DNA from: Callipepla californica brunnescens
Taxonomy: Eukaryota; Chordata; Aves; Galliformes; Odontophoridae
DNA: 64,000 nucleotides
Direction: 5' to 3'
Assembly: GCA_023055505.1 (NCBI GenBank)
Contig: JALIRH010000097.1
Location: 1,005,001-1,069,000 of the forward strand
The notes beneath the pieces were generated by a model that was not told where the DNA came from, made no database searches, and worked only from the letters and a program-made list of their open reading frames with translations. A program made the position numbers and the translations under genes. Positions 31,951 through 45,703 of this stretch are shown one piece after another (the stretch's first letter is position 1; the number at the start of each line of letters is the position of its first letter).

Positions 31951-34900
31951 AGCAGCCCCACTGCTGCCCCATAGCCTCCTCATAGCTGCCCCACTGCAAC
32001 CCCATAGCTGCCCCATGGCTGCCCCACTGCAGCCACATAGCTGCCCCATGGCTGCCCCACTGCTGACCCATAGTGGCCCCATAGCCGCCTCAGAGCTTTC
32101 TCACTGCTGCTTCATATCTGCCCCATAGCCTCCCCATTGCCTCCTCTTAGCTGCCACACCGCTGCCCCATAGCTGCTTGATAAGTGCCTCATACCTGTCC
32201 CATAGCTGCCTCACTGCTGCCCCATAGCCTCCTCATAGCCTCCTCATATCTGCCCAACTGCTGCTCCATATTCTCCCCATAGACTCCTCATAGCTGTTCT
32301 ATAGCTAGCTCACTGCTGCCCCATAGCTGCCCCATAGCCTCCCCATGGCCTCCTCTTAGCTGCCCCACTGCGGCCCCATAGCTGCAGTACTAATGCCCCA
32401 TAGCTGACCCACTACTGCCTCACTGCTGCCCCATAGCTTCCCAATAGCTGCCTCACCATTGCCGCATATCTGCCCCATAGCCTCCTCATAGCTACCCCAT
32501 AGCTGCCTCACTGGTGCACCATAGCTGTCCCATAGCCTCGCCATAGCCTCATCATAGCTGCCCCACTGCTGCCCCATTGCTACCTCCCTGCTGCCCCATA
32601 GCTGCCCCATGGCTGCCTAATACCCACCCCATAGCTACCCCATAGCCTCCCCGTAGCCTCCTCATAGCTGTCTCACTGCTACCCCATAACTGCCGCATGG
32701 CTGCATCATAGCTCCCTCATGGCCGCCCCATAGCTTCCTCACTGCTGCTCCATAGCTGCTCCATAGCCTCCTCATAGCTGCCTCACTGCTGCCCCATAGC
32801 CACCCCTTTGCTGTCTAATAGCCGCCCAATAGCTGCCCCACTGCTGCCCCATAGATGCCTTATATCTGCCCGACTACTGCCACATAGTCGCTCTATATTT
32901 GCCCCATAGCCTCCCTATAGCCTCCTAAGAGCTACCCCATAGCTGCCCTATAGGCTCCCCATAGCCTCCTCATAGCTGACCCATAGCTGTCCCATAGCTA
33001 CCTCACTGCTGCCCCATTGCTGCCCCATGGCTGCCTAATAGCCACCCGATAGCTGCCCCACTGCTTCCCAATAGCTGCCCGACTACTGCCACATAGCCGC
33101 TCTATAGCTGCCCAATAGCCACCCCATAGTCTCCTCATAGCCGCCCCATAGCTTTCTCACTGCTGCTTCATAGCTTCCCCATAGCCTCCCCATTGCTTCC
33201 ACTTAGCTGCCACACCGCTGCCCCATAGCTGCTTGATAAGTGCCTCATACATGTCCCATAGCTGCCTCACTGCTGCCCCATAGCCTCCTCATAGCCTCCT
33301 CATATCTGCCCCACTGCTGCTCCATATTCTCCCCATAGCTGCCCCATACGCTCCCCATAGCCTCCTCATAGCTGTTCTATAGCTAGCTCACTGCTGCCCC
33401 ATAGCTGCCCCATAGCCTTCCCATAGCCTACTGTTAGCTGCCCCACTGCGGCTCCATAGCTGCAGTACTAATGCCCCATAGCTGACCCACTACTGCCTCA
33501 CTGCTGTCCCATAGCTTCCCAATAGCTGCCTCACCGTTGCCGCATATCTGCCCCATAGCCTCCCCATAGCCTCCTCATAGCTACCCCATAGCTGCCTCAC
33601 TGGTGCACCATAGCTGTCCCATAGCCTCCCCACAGCCTCCTCATAGCTGCCCCGTGGCTGCCTCATAGCTGTCAAACTGCTGCCCCAAAGACGCCCCATA
33701 GCTTCCTCACTGATGCACCATAGCTGCCCCATAGCCTCCCCATAGCCTCTTTATAGCTGCAGCCTCATAGCTGCCAATGGCTGCCTCATTGCCGCCAGAT
33801 AGCCGCCCCATAGCTGCTCCATAGTCTCCCCATAGCCTCCTCATAGCTGCAACACTGCTGCCCCATAGCTGCCCCACTGCTAACCCATAGTTGCCCCACT
33901 ACTGCCCCATAGCTTCCCCACTGCTGCTCCACAGCCTCCCCAAATACTGCTCATAGCTGCCCCACTGCTGCCCCATATCTGCCTCATGGCTGCCTCATAG
34001 CCGCACCATAGCTGCCCCGCTGCTGCCCCATAGCTGCCCTATAGCTTCCTCGTAGCTGCCCCACTGCTGCCCCATAGATGCCCAATGGCTGCCTCATAGC
34101 CACCCCGTAGCTGCCCCACTGCTGCCTCATAGCCTCCCCATAGCCTCTTCATAGCTGCCTCACTGCTGCCCCACAGCCGCCCCATGGCTGCCTCATACCT
34201 GCCCCATAGCTGCCTCATAGCCGCTCCATAGCTGCTGCATAGGCTCCTCGTAGCTGCCCCATAGCTTCCTCAATGCGGCCCCAGAGCTGCCCAACTGCTG
34301 CCCCATGGTTGCCTCATAGCTTTTCCATAGCTGCCCCATAGCCACCCCATAGCCTCTTCATAGCTGCCCCACTGCTGCCCCATAGCCGCCTCACTGCAGC
34401 TTCATAGCTGCCCCGTAGCTTCCCCATAGCCTCCTCATACCTGTCCCACAGCTGCCTCTCTGCTGCCCCATAGCTGCCCCGTAGCCTCCTCAGAGCTACC
34501 CCACTACTGCCCCATTCCTGCCCCACTGCTGCTACATATCCAGCCCATAGATGTCTCACTGGTATCCCATTGCCACCCCATGGCTGCCTAATAGCCGCCC
34601 CATTGCTGCCCCACTGCTGCCCCATAGCTGCACCATGGCTGCCTCATGGCCGTCCAATAGCTGCCCTATAGCCTACCCATAGCCTCCTCATAGCTCCCTC
34701 ACTGCTTCCCCATAGCTGCCCCATGGTTGCCTCGTAGCCGCCCCATAGCTGGTCCATAGCCTCCTCTTAGCTGCCCCACTGCTGCCCCATAGCCGTTTGA
34801 TGGCTGCCCCATGGCTACCCCATAGCTGCCCCACTTCTGCCCCATAGCCTCCCCATAGCCTCCTCATAGCTGCCTTACTGCTGCCCCATAGCTGCCCCAT

Positions 34901-37900
34901 GGCTGCCTCATAACTGCCAAACTGCTGCCCCATTGCCGCCTCGTAGCTTCCTCACTGATGCACAATAGCTGCCCCATAGCCTCCCCACAGCCTTATCATA
35001 GATGCGTCACTGCTGCCCCATAGCTGCCCCACTATTGCCTCACTGCTGCCCCATAGCCTCCCCATGGCTGCCTCACTGCTGCCCCTAGCTGCCTCACTGG
35101 TGCCCCATACGTACCCCATGGCTGCCTCAGAGCCACCCCATAGCTGCCCAATTACTGCCCCATAGCCACCCCGTCGCTGCCCCACAGCCTCCCTATACTT
35201 GCCCCCTAGCTGTCTCACTGCTGCCCCATAGCTGCCCCATAGCCTCCCCATGGCTGCCTCACTGCTGCCCCTAGCTGCCTCACTGGTGCCCCGTACGTAC
35301 CCCATGGCTGCCTCAGAGCCACCCCATAGCTGCCCAATTACTGCCCCATAGCCACCCCATCGCTGCCCCATAGCCTCCCCATACTTGCCCCATAGATGTC
35401 TCACTGCTGCCCCATAGCTGCCCCATGGCTGCCTCATAGCCGCCCTTTAGCTGCCCCACTACTGTCCCAGAGCCACCCCATAGCTGCCTCCCTGCTCCAC
35501 CATAGCTTCCCTATGTCTGCCTCATCGCCGCCCCATAGCTGCCTCATAACCTCTCGATATCTGCTCCATAGCTGCCCCACTGCTGCCCCATACCTGCCCC
35601 ATAGCCTCCCAGTAGCCTCCTCATAGCTGACCCATAGCCGTCCCATAGCTGCATCACTGCTGCCCCATAGGTGCCCAATGGCTGCCTAATAGCCGCCCGA
35701 TAGCTGTGCCACTGCTTCCCAATAGCTGCCCCACTACTGCCCCATAGCCACTCTATAGCTGCCTCATAGGCTTCCCACAGCCTCCTCATAGCTGCCTCAT
35801 TCCTGCCTCACTGCTTCCCAATAGCTGCCCCGTAGCCTCCCCATAGTCTCCTCATAGTTGTCCCACTGCTGCCCCACAGCCGCCCCATAGCTGCCTCACT
35901 GCTGCTTCTTAGCTGCCCCATTGCCTCCTCTTAGCTGCCTTACCGCTGCCCCATAGCTGCTTGATAAGTGCCTCATACCTGTCCCATGGCTGCCTCACTG
36001 CATCCCCATAACCTCCTCATATCTGCCGGACTGCTGCTCCATATCCGCCCCATAGCTGCCCGACTGCTGCCCCATAACTGCCCCGTAGCCTCCCCATAGC
36101 CTTCGCATAGCTGTTCTATAGCTAGCTCACTGCTGCCCCATAGCCTCCCCATAGCCTCCTCTTAGCTGCCCCACTGCGGCCCCATAGCTGCAGCACTAAT
36201 GCCCCATAGCTGACCCACTACTGCCTCACTGCTGCCCCATAGCTTCCCAATAGCTGCCTCACCATTGCCGCATATCTGCCCCATAGCCTCCCCACAGCCT
36301 CTTCGTAGCTACCCAACAGCTGCCTCACTGGTGCTCCATAGCTGCCCCATGGCCTCGCCATAGCCTCATCATAGCTGCCCCACTGCTGCCCCATTGCTAC
36401 CTCCCTGCTGCCCCATAGCTGCCCCATGGCTGCCTAATACCCACCCCATAGCTGCCCCATAGCCTCCCCGTAGCCTCCTCATAGCTGTCTCACTGCTACC
36501 CCATAGCTGCCGCATGGCTGCATCATAGCTGCCTCGTAGCCGCCCAATAGTCGCCCCAAACCTTCCTCACTGCTGCCCCATAGCTGCTCCATAGCCTCCT
36601 CATAGCTGCCCCACTGCAGCCCCATAGCTGCCTCACTGCTGCCCCATAGCCACCCCTTGGCTGTCTAATAGCCGCCAAATAGCTGCCCCACTGCTGCCCC
36701 ATTGATGCCTTATATCTGCCCGACTAATGCCACATAGCCACTATATACCTGCCCCATAGCCTCCCCATACCCTCCTCATAGCTGCCCCATAGCTGCCCTA
36801 TAGCTTCCTTATAGCCTCCTCATAACTGTCCCACTGGTGCCCCATAGCTGCTCCATGGCTGCCTCACTGGTGTGCCATAGCTGCCCCGTAGACTCACCAT
36901 AGCCTCATCATAGATTTCCCACTGCTGCCCCATTGCTACCTCCCTGCTGCCCCATAGCTGCCCCAATGCTACTTAATACCCGACCCATAACTGCCCCATA
37001 GCCTCTCCATAGCTGTCTCACTGCTACCCCATAGCTGCTCCATAGCCTCTCCATAGCCTCCTCATAGCTGCCCCACTGCAGCCCCATAGCTGCCTCACTG
37101 TTGCCCCATAGCACCCCACGGCTGCCTAGTAGCTGCCCCATAGCTGCCCCTTACCTGCCTCACTGTTGCCCCATAGCACCCCACGGCTGCCTAGTAGCTG
37201 CCCCATAGCTGCCCCTTACCTGCCTCACTGTTGCCCCATAGCTGCCCGACTACTGCCCGATAGCCTCCCCATAGCCTCCTCATAGCTGTCCCACTGCTGC
37301 GCCATAGCTGCCCCATGTCTGCCTCAAAGCTGCCTCATTGCTGCCCCAAAGACGCCCCATAGCTTCCTCACTGATGCACCATAGCTGCCCCATAGCCTCC
37401 CCATAGCCTCTTTATAGCTGCCCCACAGCTGCCCCATAGCTGCCCCACTAATGCCCCATAGTTGACTCTCTACTCCCTCACTGCTGCCTCGTAGCCTCCC
37501 CATAGCTGCCTCAATGGTGCCCCATATCTGCCTCACTCGTGGCCCATAGCCTCCCCATAGCTGCCCCATAGCCTCCCCATAGCCTTCTCATAGCTGCCCA
37601 ACTGCTGCCCCATAGCTGCCTCACTACTTCTCCACTACTGCCCCATAGCTTTCTCATAGCTGCCTCACTGCTGCCCCATATCTGCCCCACTACTTCCCAA
37701 TAGCTGTCCCACTAATGCATTATAGCTGCCCCATAGCCTCTCAATAACCGTCCCATATCTGAACCACTGCTGCCCCATAGCTGCTCCATAGCCTCCCCAT
37801 AACCTCCTCATAGCTGACCCATAGCTGCCCCATAGCTACCTCACTGCTGCCCCATACGTGCCCCATGGCTGCCTCAAAGCTGCCAAAATGCTGCCCCAAA

Positions 37901-38410
37901 GCCGCCCAATAGCTTCCTCACTGATGCACCATAGCTGCCCCATAGCCTCCCATAGCCTCCTTATAGCTGCCTCACTGCTACTCCATAGCTCCATCACTGC
38001 TTCCTCATAGCTGCCCTATGGCTGCCTCATAGCCGCCTCATAGCTGGTCCATAGCCTCCTCTTAGCTGCCCCACTACTGCCTCATAGCTGCTTGATGGCT
38101 GCCTAATAGCCGCCCCATACCTGCCCCACTGTTGCCCCATAACTGCCCCTTGGCTACCCTTATAGCTGCCCCACTTCTGTCCCATAGCCGCCCCATAGCT
38201 GCCTCACTGCTACCCCATAGCTGCCCCATAGCCTCCCCATTGACTACTCAAAGCTGCCCCACTGCTGCCCCATGGCTGCCTCATTTCTGCCCCATGGCTG
38301 CCTCATTTCTGCCCCATACCTGCCCCACTGCTGCCCCATAGCCACCCCATAGTTGCCTCACTTCTGCCCCATAGCTGCCTCATATCCTCCCCATAGCCTC
38401 CTCATAGATG
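31951..38410. repeat. 11-bp minisatellite (CCCATAGCTGC type), block 1
   Basis: The plus strand is built from 11-mers such as CCCATAGCTGC, CTCACTGCTGC, CCCATAGCCTC and CTCATAGCTGC. Three units make 33 bp, or 11 codons, so minus-strand frames stay open and read GQLWGSYGAAM-like repeats. These are by-products. Higher-order structure is visible: the marker GCTTGATAAGTGCCTCAT occurs near 32173, 33232 and 35957, a piece of about 190 bp at 35058 is repeated at 35247, and a piece of about 65 bp near 37095 is repeated directly. Confidence 0.95.
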
Positions 38411-39013
38411 TTACAAGTGCTAGGGGAAAAAAGAGAGCGCCGCGCGGCCAAGGAATCCTGCCCCGCCCCTCCCCCGCTGCCGCTGCCCCTGTCCCTGCCC
38501 AGCCCCACCCCCAAAGCTCACAGTGCCTTCCGTACAGCCGTCGCTGCCGCTCCAACGTGCGGTTTCCGCGGTTGCCACGGCAACGGAGCCGCCGCCGCCG
38601 CCGCTCCAACGCGCGGTTTCCGCGGCAACGGAGCCGCCACCGCCGCCGCCATAGTCCTCCACCGCTCCATTCATCTGCGGGGGGTGGGGACTTCCGTTTC
38701 CGACTTCCGGGACCGGCGCACGCGTAGTGCTATTCCCAGAGCCGCGCGCAGTGGGGGTGGGGCTGTTCGGCCATGGCGTTGGCGGGGAGGGGAGGTCGCG
38801 CAACGTGGAGCTCCTGGGGGAGCTACAGCGGCTGCTCGCGCACACGCAGGTGGGAGAGGGGAAGGGGGGGGAGTAGGGTGGCGGAGGGAGAAGGGGGGAA
38901 TAGGGTGTGGGTGGGGTGGGGCGGAGTTGGGTGGGGGACGGGGATGTGGGGCTGGGGTTGGGGCTAATGGGGCTCGATGCTCGGTTCTAAGTCCGGGTGC
39001 TCAGTTAGGGGTT
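38411..39013 (+). promoter_or_regulatory. CpG-island promoter of the SGF29-like locus, copy 2
   Basis: Direct repeat of 31198-31779 with few differences, plus an extra tandem copy of about 40 bp (GCCGCCGCCGCTCCAACGCG region near 38585-38630). It begins at TTACAAGTGCT and ends at TTAGGGGT, and minisatellite lies directly on both sides. GC boxes, CTTCCGG sites and CGCGG runs support a CpG-island promoter. Confidence 0.78.
38773..38849 (+). pseudogene. SGF29: SGF29-like exon 1, copy 2
   Basis: ATG at 38773 in a good context (GGCCATGGCG) begins MALAG, like the known SGF29 start MALV. The conserved helix NVELLGELQRLLAHTQ before the donor CAG|GTGGGAG lies in a different frame. The distance from ATG to the helix is not a multiple of three, and the same offset is present in copy 1. 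Either a base is missing in the G-rich stretch, in the sequence or the assembly, or the exon is dead. Reading the ATG frame straight through gives no homology. Confidence 0.72.
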
Positions 39014-42000
39014 AGCAAAATGGCTGACTCATAGCCACCGTTTAGCTGCCTCACTTCTGCCTTAGAGCTGCCCCATAGCTGCCTCCCTGTTCCACCATAG
39101 CTTCCCTATGTCTGCCTCATCACCGCCCCATAGCTGCCTCATAACCTCTCGATATCTGCTCCATAGCTGCCCCTCTGCTGCCCCATAGATGCCCCATCGC
39201 CTCCTCATTGCTGACCCATAGCTGCCCCGTGGCTGCCTCACTGCTGCCCCATAGGTGCCCAATGGCTGCCTAATAGCTGCCCCATAGCTGCCCCACAGCT
39301 GCCTTATAGCTGCCCTACTACTGCCCCATAGCCACTCTATAGCTGCCCCATAGCCTCCCCATAGTTTCTTCATAGCTGCCCCATTCCTGCCTAACTGCTG
39401 CCCCATAGCTGCCACATTGCCTCCCCATAGCCTTCTCATAGCTACCCCATTGCTGCCTCACTGCAGCCCCATATCTGCCCCATAGCCTCCCCACAGCCTC
39501 CTCATAGCTAACCCTTAGCTGCCTCACTGGTGCCCCATAGCTGCTCAACTGCTGCCCCATATCTGCCCCATAGCCTCCTCATAGCTGCCTCACTGCTGCC
39601 CCATATCCGCCCAAGTACTGCCTAATTGCTGCATCACTGCTGCCCCACGGCTGCCTCATAGTTGCCCCATAGCTGTCTCATAGCCACCCGATAGCTGCCC
39701 CCATAGCCTTCTCATAGCTTCCTTACTGCTGCCCAATAGCTGCCGCACTGCTGCCCCATAACTGCATCGTGGCTGCCTCATAGCCGTTACATAGCTGCCC
39801 CATAGCCTCCCCATAGCCTCCCCATAGCTTTGTCATAGCTACCTCACTGCTGCCCCATATCTGCACAAGTACTGCGTAATTGCTGCCCCACTGCTGCCCC
39901 ATAGCCGCCCCACGGCTGCCTCATAGTTGCCCCATAGCTATCTCATAGCCACCCGATAGCTGCCCCCATAGCCTTCTCATAGCTTCCTTACTGCTGCCCA
40001 ATAGCTGCCCCACTGCTGCCCCATAACTGCACCGTGGCTGCCTCATAGCCGTTACATAGCTGCCTCATAGCCTCCCCATAGCTTCCTCATAGGTGCCTCA
40101 CCGCTACCCCATAGCTGCCCCACTGCTGCCCCATAGCCGCCCCACAGCTGCTCCACTGTTGACCCATAGCTGCCTCACTGCTGCACCATAGCTGCCCCAT
40201 AGCTGCCCCTCTACTGCCCCATAGCCACCCCATAGCTGCCTCACTTCTCCCCCATAGCTACATTTTGTCTGCCTCAAAGCTGCCCCATTGCTTCCCCATG
40301 GCCTTCCCATAGCCTCGTCATAGCTGCCAAACTGCTGACCCATCACTGCCTTACTTCTGCCCCTTTGCTGCCCCATGGCTCCCTTATAGCCGCACCATAG
40401 CTGCTTCACTACTGCCCCATAGCTGCCCAATGGCTTCCCCATAGCCGCCCTATAGCTGCCCAACTACTGCCCCATAGCCTCCCCATAGCTGCCCCATGTC
40501 TGCCTCATCGCCGCCCCATAGCTGCCCCATAGCCTCTCTATAGCTGCCCCATAGCTGCCCCACTGCTGACCCATGGCCTCCTCATAGCTGCCTCGTTGCT
40601 GCCTGATTGCTGCCTCACTTCTGCCCCATAGCTGCCCAATGGCTTCCCCATAGCCGCCCTATAGCTGCCCAACTACTGCCCAATAGCCTCCCCATAGCTG
40701 TCTCACTGCTGCCCCATAGCTGCCCAATGTCTGCCTCATCGCCGCCCCATAGCTGCCCCATAGCCTCTCGATAGCTGCCCCACTGCTGACCCATAGCTGC
40801 CCCATAGCCTCCCCATAGCCTCCTCATAGCTGCCTCACTGCTGCCTGATTGCTGCCTCACTTCTGCCCCATAGCTGCCCCATGGCTTCCTCATAGCCGCC
40901 CCATAGCTGCCCCACTGCTGCCCCCTAGCTGCCCCATAGCCTCTCCATACCCTCCTCATAGCTGCCCCACTGTAGCCCCATAGGTGCCTCACTGCTGCCC
41001 CATTGCTGCCTTATATCTGCCCAACTACTGCCACACTGGCGCTCTATAGCTGTCCCATAGCCTCCTCTTAGCTGCCCCATAGCTAGCTCACTGCTGCCCC
41101 ATAGCATCCCCATAACCTCCTCATAGCTGTCCCACTGCTGCCCCATTGCTGCCCCATGGCTGCCTCAAAGCTGCCAAAATGCTGCCCCAAAGACGCCCCA
41201 TAGCTTCCTCACTGATGCACCATAGCTGCCCCATAGCTTCCCCATAGCCTCCTCATAGCTGTTCTACTGCTACTCCATAGCTCCCTCACTGCTTCCCCAT
41301 AGCTGCCCCATGGCTGCCTCATAGCCGCCCCATAGCTGCTTCACTGTTGCCCCATTACTGCCCCATGGTTACCCTATAGCTGACTCACTGCTGCCCCATA
41401 GCTTCCCCATCACTGCCTCATAGCCGCCCCATTGCTGCCCCATGGCTTCCCAATAGCATCCTCATAGCTGCCCCATTGCTTCCCCTTAGCTTCCTCACTG
41501 CTGCCCCATAGCTACCCCACTTCTGCCCCATAGCCGCCCCGTAGCCTCCTCCAAGCTGCCCCACTGCTGCCCCATGGCTGCCTCTTTGCTGCCCCATACC
41601 TTCCCCACTGCTGCCCTATATCCACCCCATAGCTGCCTCACTTCTGCCCCATAGCTGCCTCATATCCTCCCCATAGCCTCCTCATAGATGCCTCACTGCT
41701 ACACAATAGCTGCTCCACTACTGCCCCACAGCTGCCCCATAGCTGCCTCACTGCAGCCCCACAGCTACTTTTTGTCTGCCTCAAAGATGCCCCATTGCTT
41801 CCTCATGGCCTTCCCATAGCCTCATCATAGCTGCCCCACTGCTGCCCCATAGCTGCCTTACTACTGCCCCATTGCTGCCCCAGGGCTCGCTTATAGCTAC
41901 ACCATAGCTGCTTCACTACTGCCACATAACTGCCCCATGGCTGCCTCATAGCTGACCAACTGCTGCCCCATAGCTGCCCCATAGCTGCCTCACTGATGCA

Positions 42001-43775
42001 CAATAGCTGCCCCATAGCCTTCCCATAGCCTCCTCATAGCTGCTCAACTGCTGCCCCATAGTCGCCCCATAGCTGCCCCACTGCTGCCCCATACCTGCTT
42101 CATAGCCTCCCCATAGTCTCCTCCTGCTGCCCCTACTGCTGCCCCATAGCTGCCAAAGTGCTACCCCATTGCTGCCCCGTAGCTTCCTATCTGAGGCATC
42201 TTAGCTGCCCTGTAGCCTCCCCATAGCCTCTTCATAGCTGCCCCACTGCTGCCCCATAGCCGCCCCATAGCTGCCTCATAGCTACCCCATAACTGCCTCT
42301 CTGCTGCCCCATATCTGCCCAACTACTGCCCCATAGCTGCCCCACTGCTGCCCCATAGCTGCCCCATAGCCTCTCCAGAGACTCCTCATAGCTGCCCCAC
42401 TTCAGCCCCATAGCTGCCCCATAGCTGCCTCACTGCTGCCCCATTGCCACCCCATGGCTGCCTAATAGCCGCCCCATAGCTGTCCCACTGCTGCCCCATA
42501 GCTGCCTTATAGGTGCCCCACTACTGCCACATTGCCCCTTAAGAGCTGCCCCATAGCCACCCTATAGCTGCCCCCATAGCCTTCTCATAGCTTCCTTACT
42601 GCTCCCCAATAGCTGCCCCACTGCTGCCCCATAGCCTCCCCATAGCCTAATCATAGCTGCCTCACTGCTACCCCATAGCTCCCTCGCTGCTTCCCCATGG
42701 CTGCCTCATAGCTGCCCCATAGCTGCCCCTCTACTGCCCCATAGCCACCCCATAGCTGCCTCACTTCTCCTCCATAGCTACATTTTGTCTGCCTCAAAGC
42801 TGCCCCATTGCTTCCCCATGGCTTTCCCATAGCCTCGTCATAGCTGCCAAACTGCTGACCCATCACTGCCTTACTTCTGCCCCTTTGCTGCCCCATGGCT
42901 CCCTTATAGCCGCACCATAGCTGCTTCACTACTGCCCCATAGCTGCCCAATGGCTTCCCCATAGCCGCCCTATAGCTGCCCAACTACTGCCCAATAGCCT
43001 CCCCATAGCTGCCTCACTGCTCCCCCATAGCTGCCCCATGTCTGCCTCATCGCCGCCCCATAGCTGCCCCATAGCCTCTCTATAGCTGCCCCATAGCTGC
43101 CCCACTGCTGACCCATAGCTGCCCCATAGCCTCCCCATGGCCTCCTCATAGCTGCCTCGTTGCTGCCTGATTGCTGCCTCACTTCTGCCCCATAGCTGCC
43201 CAATGGCTTCCCCATAGCCGCCCTATAGCTGCCCAACTACTGCCCAATAGCCTCCCCATAGCTGTCTCACTGCTGCCCCATAGCTGCCCAATGTCTGCCT
43301 CATCGCCGCCCCATAGCTGCCCCATAGCCTCTCGATAGCTGCCCCACTGCTGACCCATAGCTGCCCCATAGCTTTCCCATAGCCTCCTCATAGCTGCCTC
43401 ATTGCTGCCTGATTGCTGCCTCACTTCTGCCCCATAGCTGCCCCATGGCTTCCTCATAGCCGCCCCATAGCTGCCCCACTGCTGCAACCTAGCTGCCTTA
43501 TAGCTGCCCTACTACTGCCCCATAGCTGCCCCATAGCTTCCCCATAGCCTCCTCATAGCTGACCCATAGCTGCCCCATAGCTGCCTTGCTGCTGCCCCAT
43601 AGGTGCCCAATGGCTGCCTAATAGCTGCCCCACAGCTGCCTTATAGCTGCCCTACTACTGCCCCATAGCCACTCTATAGCTGCCCCATAGCCTCCCCATA
43701 GCCTCCTCATAGCTGCCCCATTCCTGCCTCACTGCTGCCCCATAGCTGCACCATGGCTTCCCCATAGCCTCCTCA
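39014..43775. repeat. 11-bp minisatellite (CCCATAGCTGC type), block 2
   Basis: Same 11-bp units as block 1. A marker, GCTACATTTTGTCTGCCTCA, occurs near 40256 and 42776, with a variant near 41767. The segments around 40104-40990 and 42651-43490 are near copies, a large internal duplication. The block ends at CTCATACC and is followed directly by 8-bp satellite. Confidence 0.95.
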
Positions 43776-45703
43776 TACCTTTCTTTTCTCTTATTCTGAC
43801 ATTCTGACATTCTGAGATACTCTCATTGTCGCATTGCAACATTGTTACATTCTAATATTCTCACATTCTGAAGTTCTGGCGTTATGACAATCTGCCCTTG
43901 TGATATTTTCACATTCTGACATTATGACATTCTAGCATTGTGACATAGTGACATTCTGGAATTGTGACAACCTGTCATTCTGACATTCTGTCATTGTGAT
44001 ACTCTCACATTCTGCTATTGTGACATTCAGATATTTGGACATTCTGAAATTCTGGAATTGTGACATTCTGAAATTCTGGAAATGTGATATTCTGTCATTC
44101 TCACTTTGTGACAATGCAAAATTCTGATATTGTGAAATTCTGACTCTCTCTCATTGTGACATTGTGAGATTCTCACATCGTGGCATTGTGACATTCTCAC
44201 TTTCTCACATTCTGACATGTTAACATTGTGACATTCTAACATTCTCTCATTGTGATTTTCGGCCATATTTATAATTTGACATTGTGACGTTCTGTCACAG
44301 TCATATGTTGTCATTGCGACATTCTATCTTTGTGACACACTGATATTGTGACTTTGTGGCATTGTGATACACTGACATTCTGAAATTGTGGCAATCTGTC
44401 ATTGTGACATACTGACATTGTGACTCTGTGACATTCTGACATTCTGACATTCTCACACTGTGTCATTCGGTCATTGGCATATTCTCACTTTCTGATATTC
44501 TCTAATTGTGGTATTGTGACGTTGTGACAATTTGACATTCTGACATTTAGAAATTCTGACATCATGACATTTTCTCTTTCCCTTATTCTGACATTTTGAC
44601 ATTGTGACATTCTGAGATACTCTCATTGTAACATTGTGACATTGTGACATTCTAATATTCTCACCTTCTGAAGTTCTGGCATTATGACAATCTACCATTG
44701 TGATATTCTCACTTTCTGATATTATGACATTCTAGCATTGTGACATAGTGACATTCTGACATTGTGACATTCTCACATTCTGTCATTCGGTCATTGTCAT
44801 ATTCTCACTTTCTGATATTCTCTCATTGTGATATTGTGACGTTGTGACAATTTGACATTCTGACGTTAAGACATTCTGACATCATGACATTCTCTCTTTC
44901 CCTCATTCTGACATTTTGACATTGTGACATTCTGAGATACTCTCATGGTGACATTGTTACATTGTGGCATTCTAATATTCTCACCTTCTGATGTTATGGC
45001 ATTATGACAGTCTACCATTGTGATATTCTCACCTTTTGACATTGTGACATTCTAGCATTTTGACAATGCGTCATTCTGACGTTGTGACGTAGTGACATTC
45101 TGGAATTTTGAAAATCTTTCATTCTGACATTCAGTCATTGTGACAATCTCAGAATCTGACATAGTGACATTCTGATATTTTCACATTCTGAAATTCTGTA
45201 ATCGTGACAATCTGTCATTCTCACATTGTGGTATTTGTGATGTTCTTACACTGTTACATATTGATATTCTGACATTGAGACATTTTGTCATTGTGACATA
45301 GTGATATTCTGTCATTTTGACATTTTGACATTCTCACATTCTCACTTTCTTACATTGTGACAGTCGGTCATTGTGATATTCTCTTTTTCGTATCCTCTTA
45401 TTGTGACTTTTTGACACAGTCATATTCCCTAATCTTGTAATTGTGACACAGTGAAGATTTGACATTCTGACATTAAGACATTCTGACGTCATGACATTCT
45501 CACTTTCTCACGTTCTGACATGTTGACATTGTTGCATTCTAACATTCTCTCATTGCTATATTCTGACATATTTCTATTCTGTCATTGTGACATTCTCTCA
45601 CAGACACATGCTGCCATTGTGACATTCTATCATTGTGACATTCTGACATTGTGACATTCTGAGATACTCTCATGGTGACATTATTACATTCTGACCTTCT
45701 AAT
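43776..45703. repeat. 8-bp satellite (TGACATTC / TGACATTG type), part 1
   Basis: The plus strand alternates GACATTCT and GACATTGT with substitutions such as TCACATTC and TGATATTC. The 24-bp triple unit keeps minus-strand frames open as MSQCHNVR-like peptides, which I treat as by-products. GC content is much lower than in the neighbouring minisatellite. Confidence 0.93.

Noticed and set aside
38773..38967. MALAGRGGRATWSS frame as the SGF29 N terminus
   Set aside because: Past the first residues it has no similarity; the conserved helix and the splice donor belong to another frame.
31834..43775. Many minus-strand ORFs encoding GQLWGSYGAAM-type repeats
   Set aside because: They follow directly from the 11-bp unit (33 bp equals 11 codons), occur in overlapping frames and have no start or stop logic.
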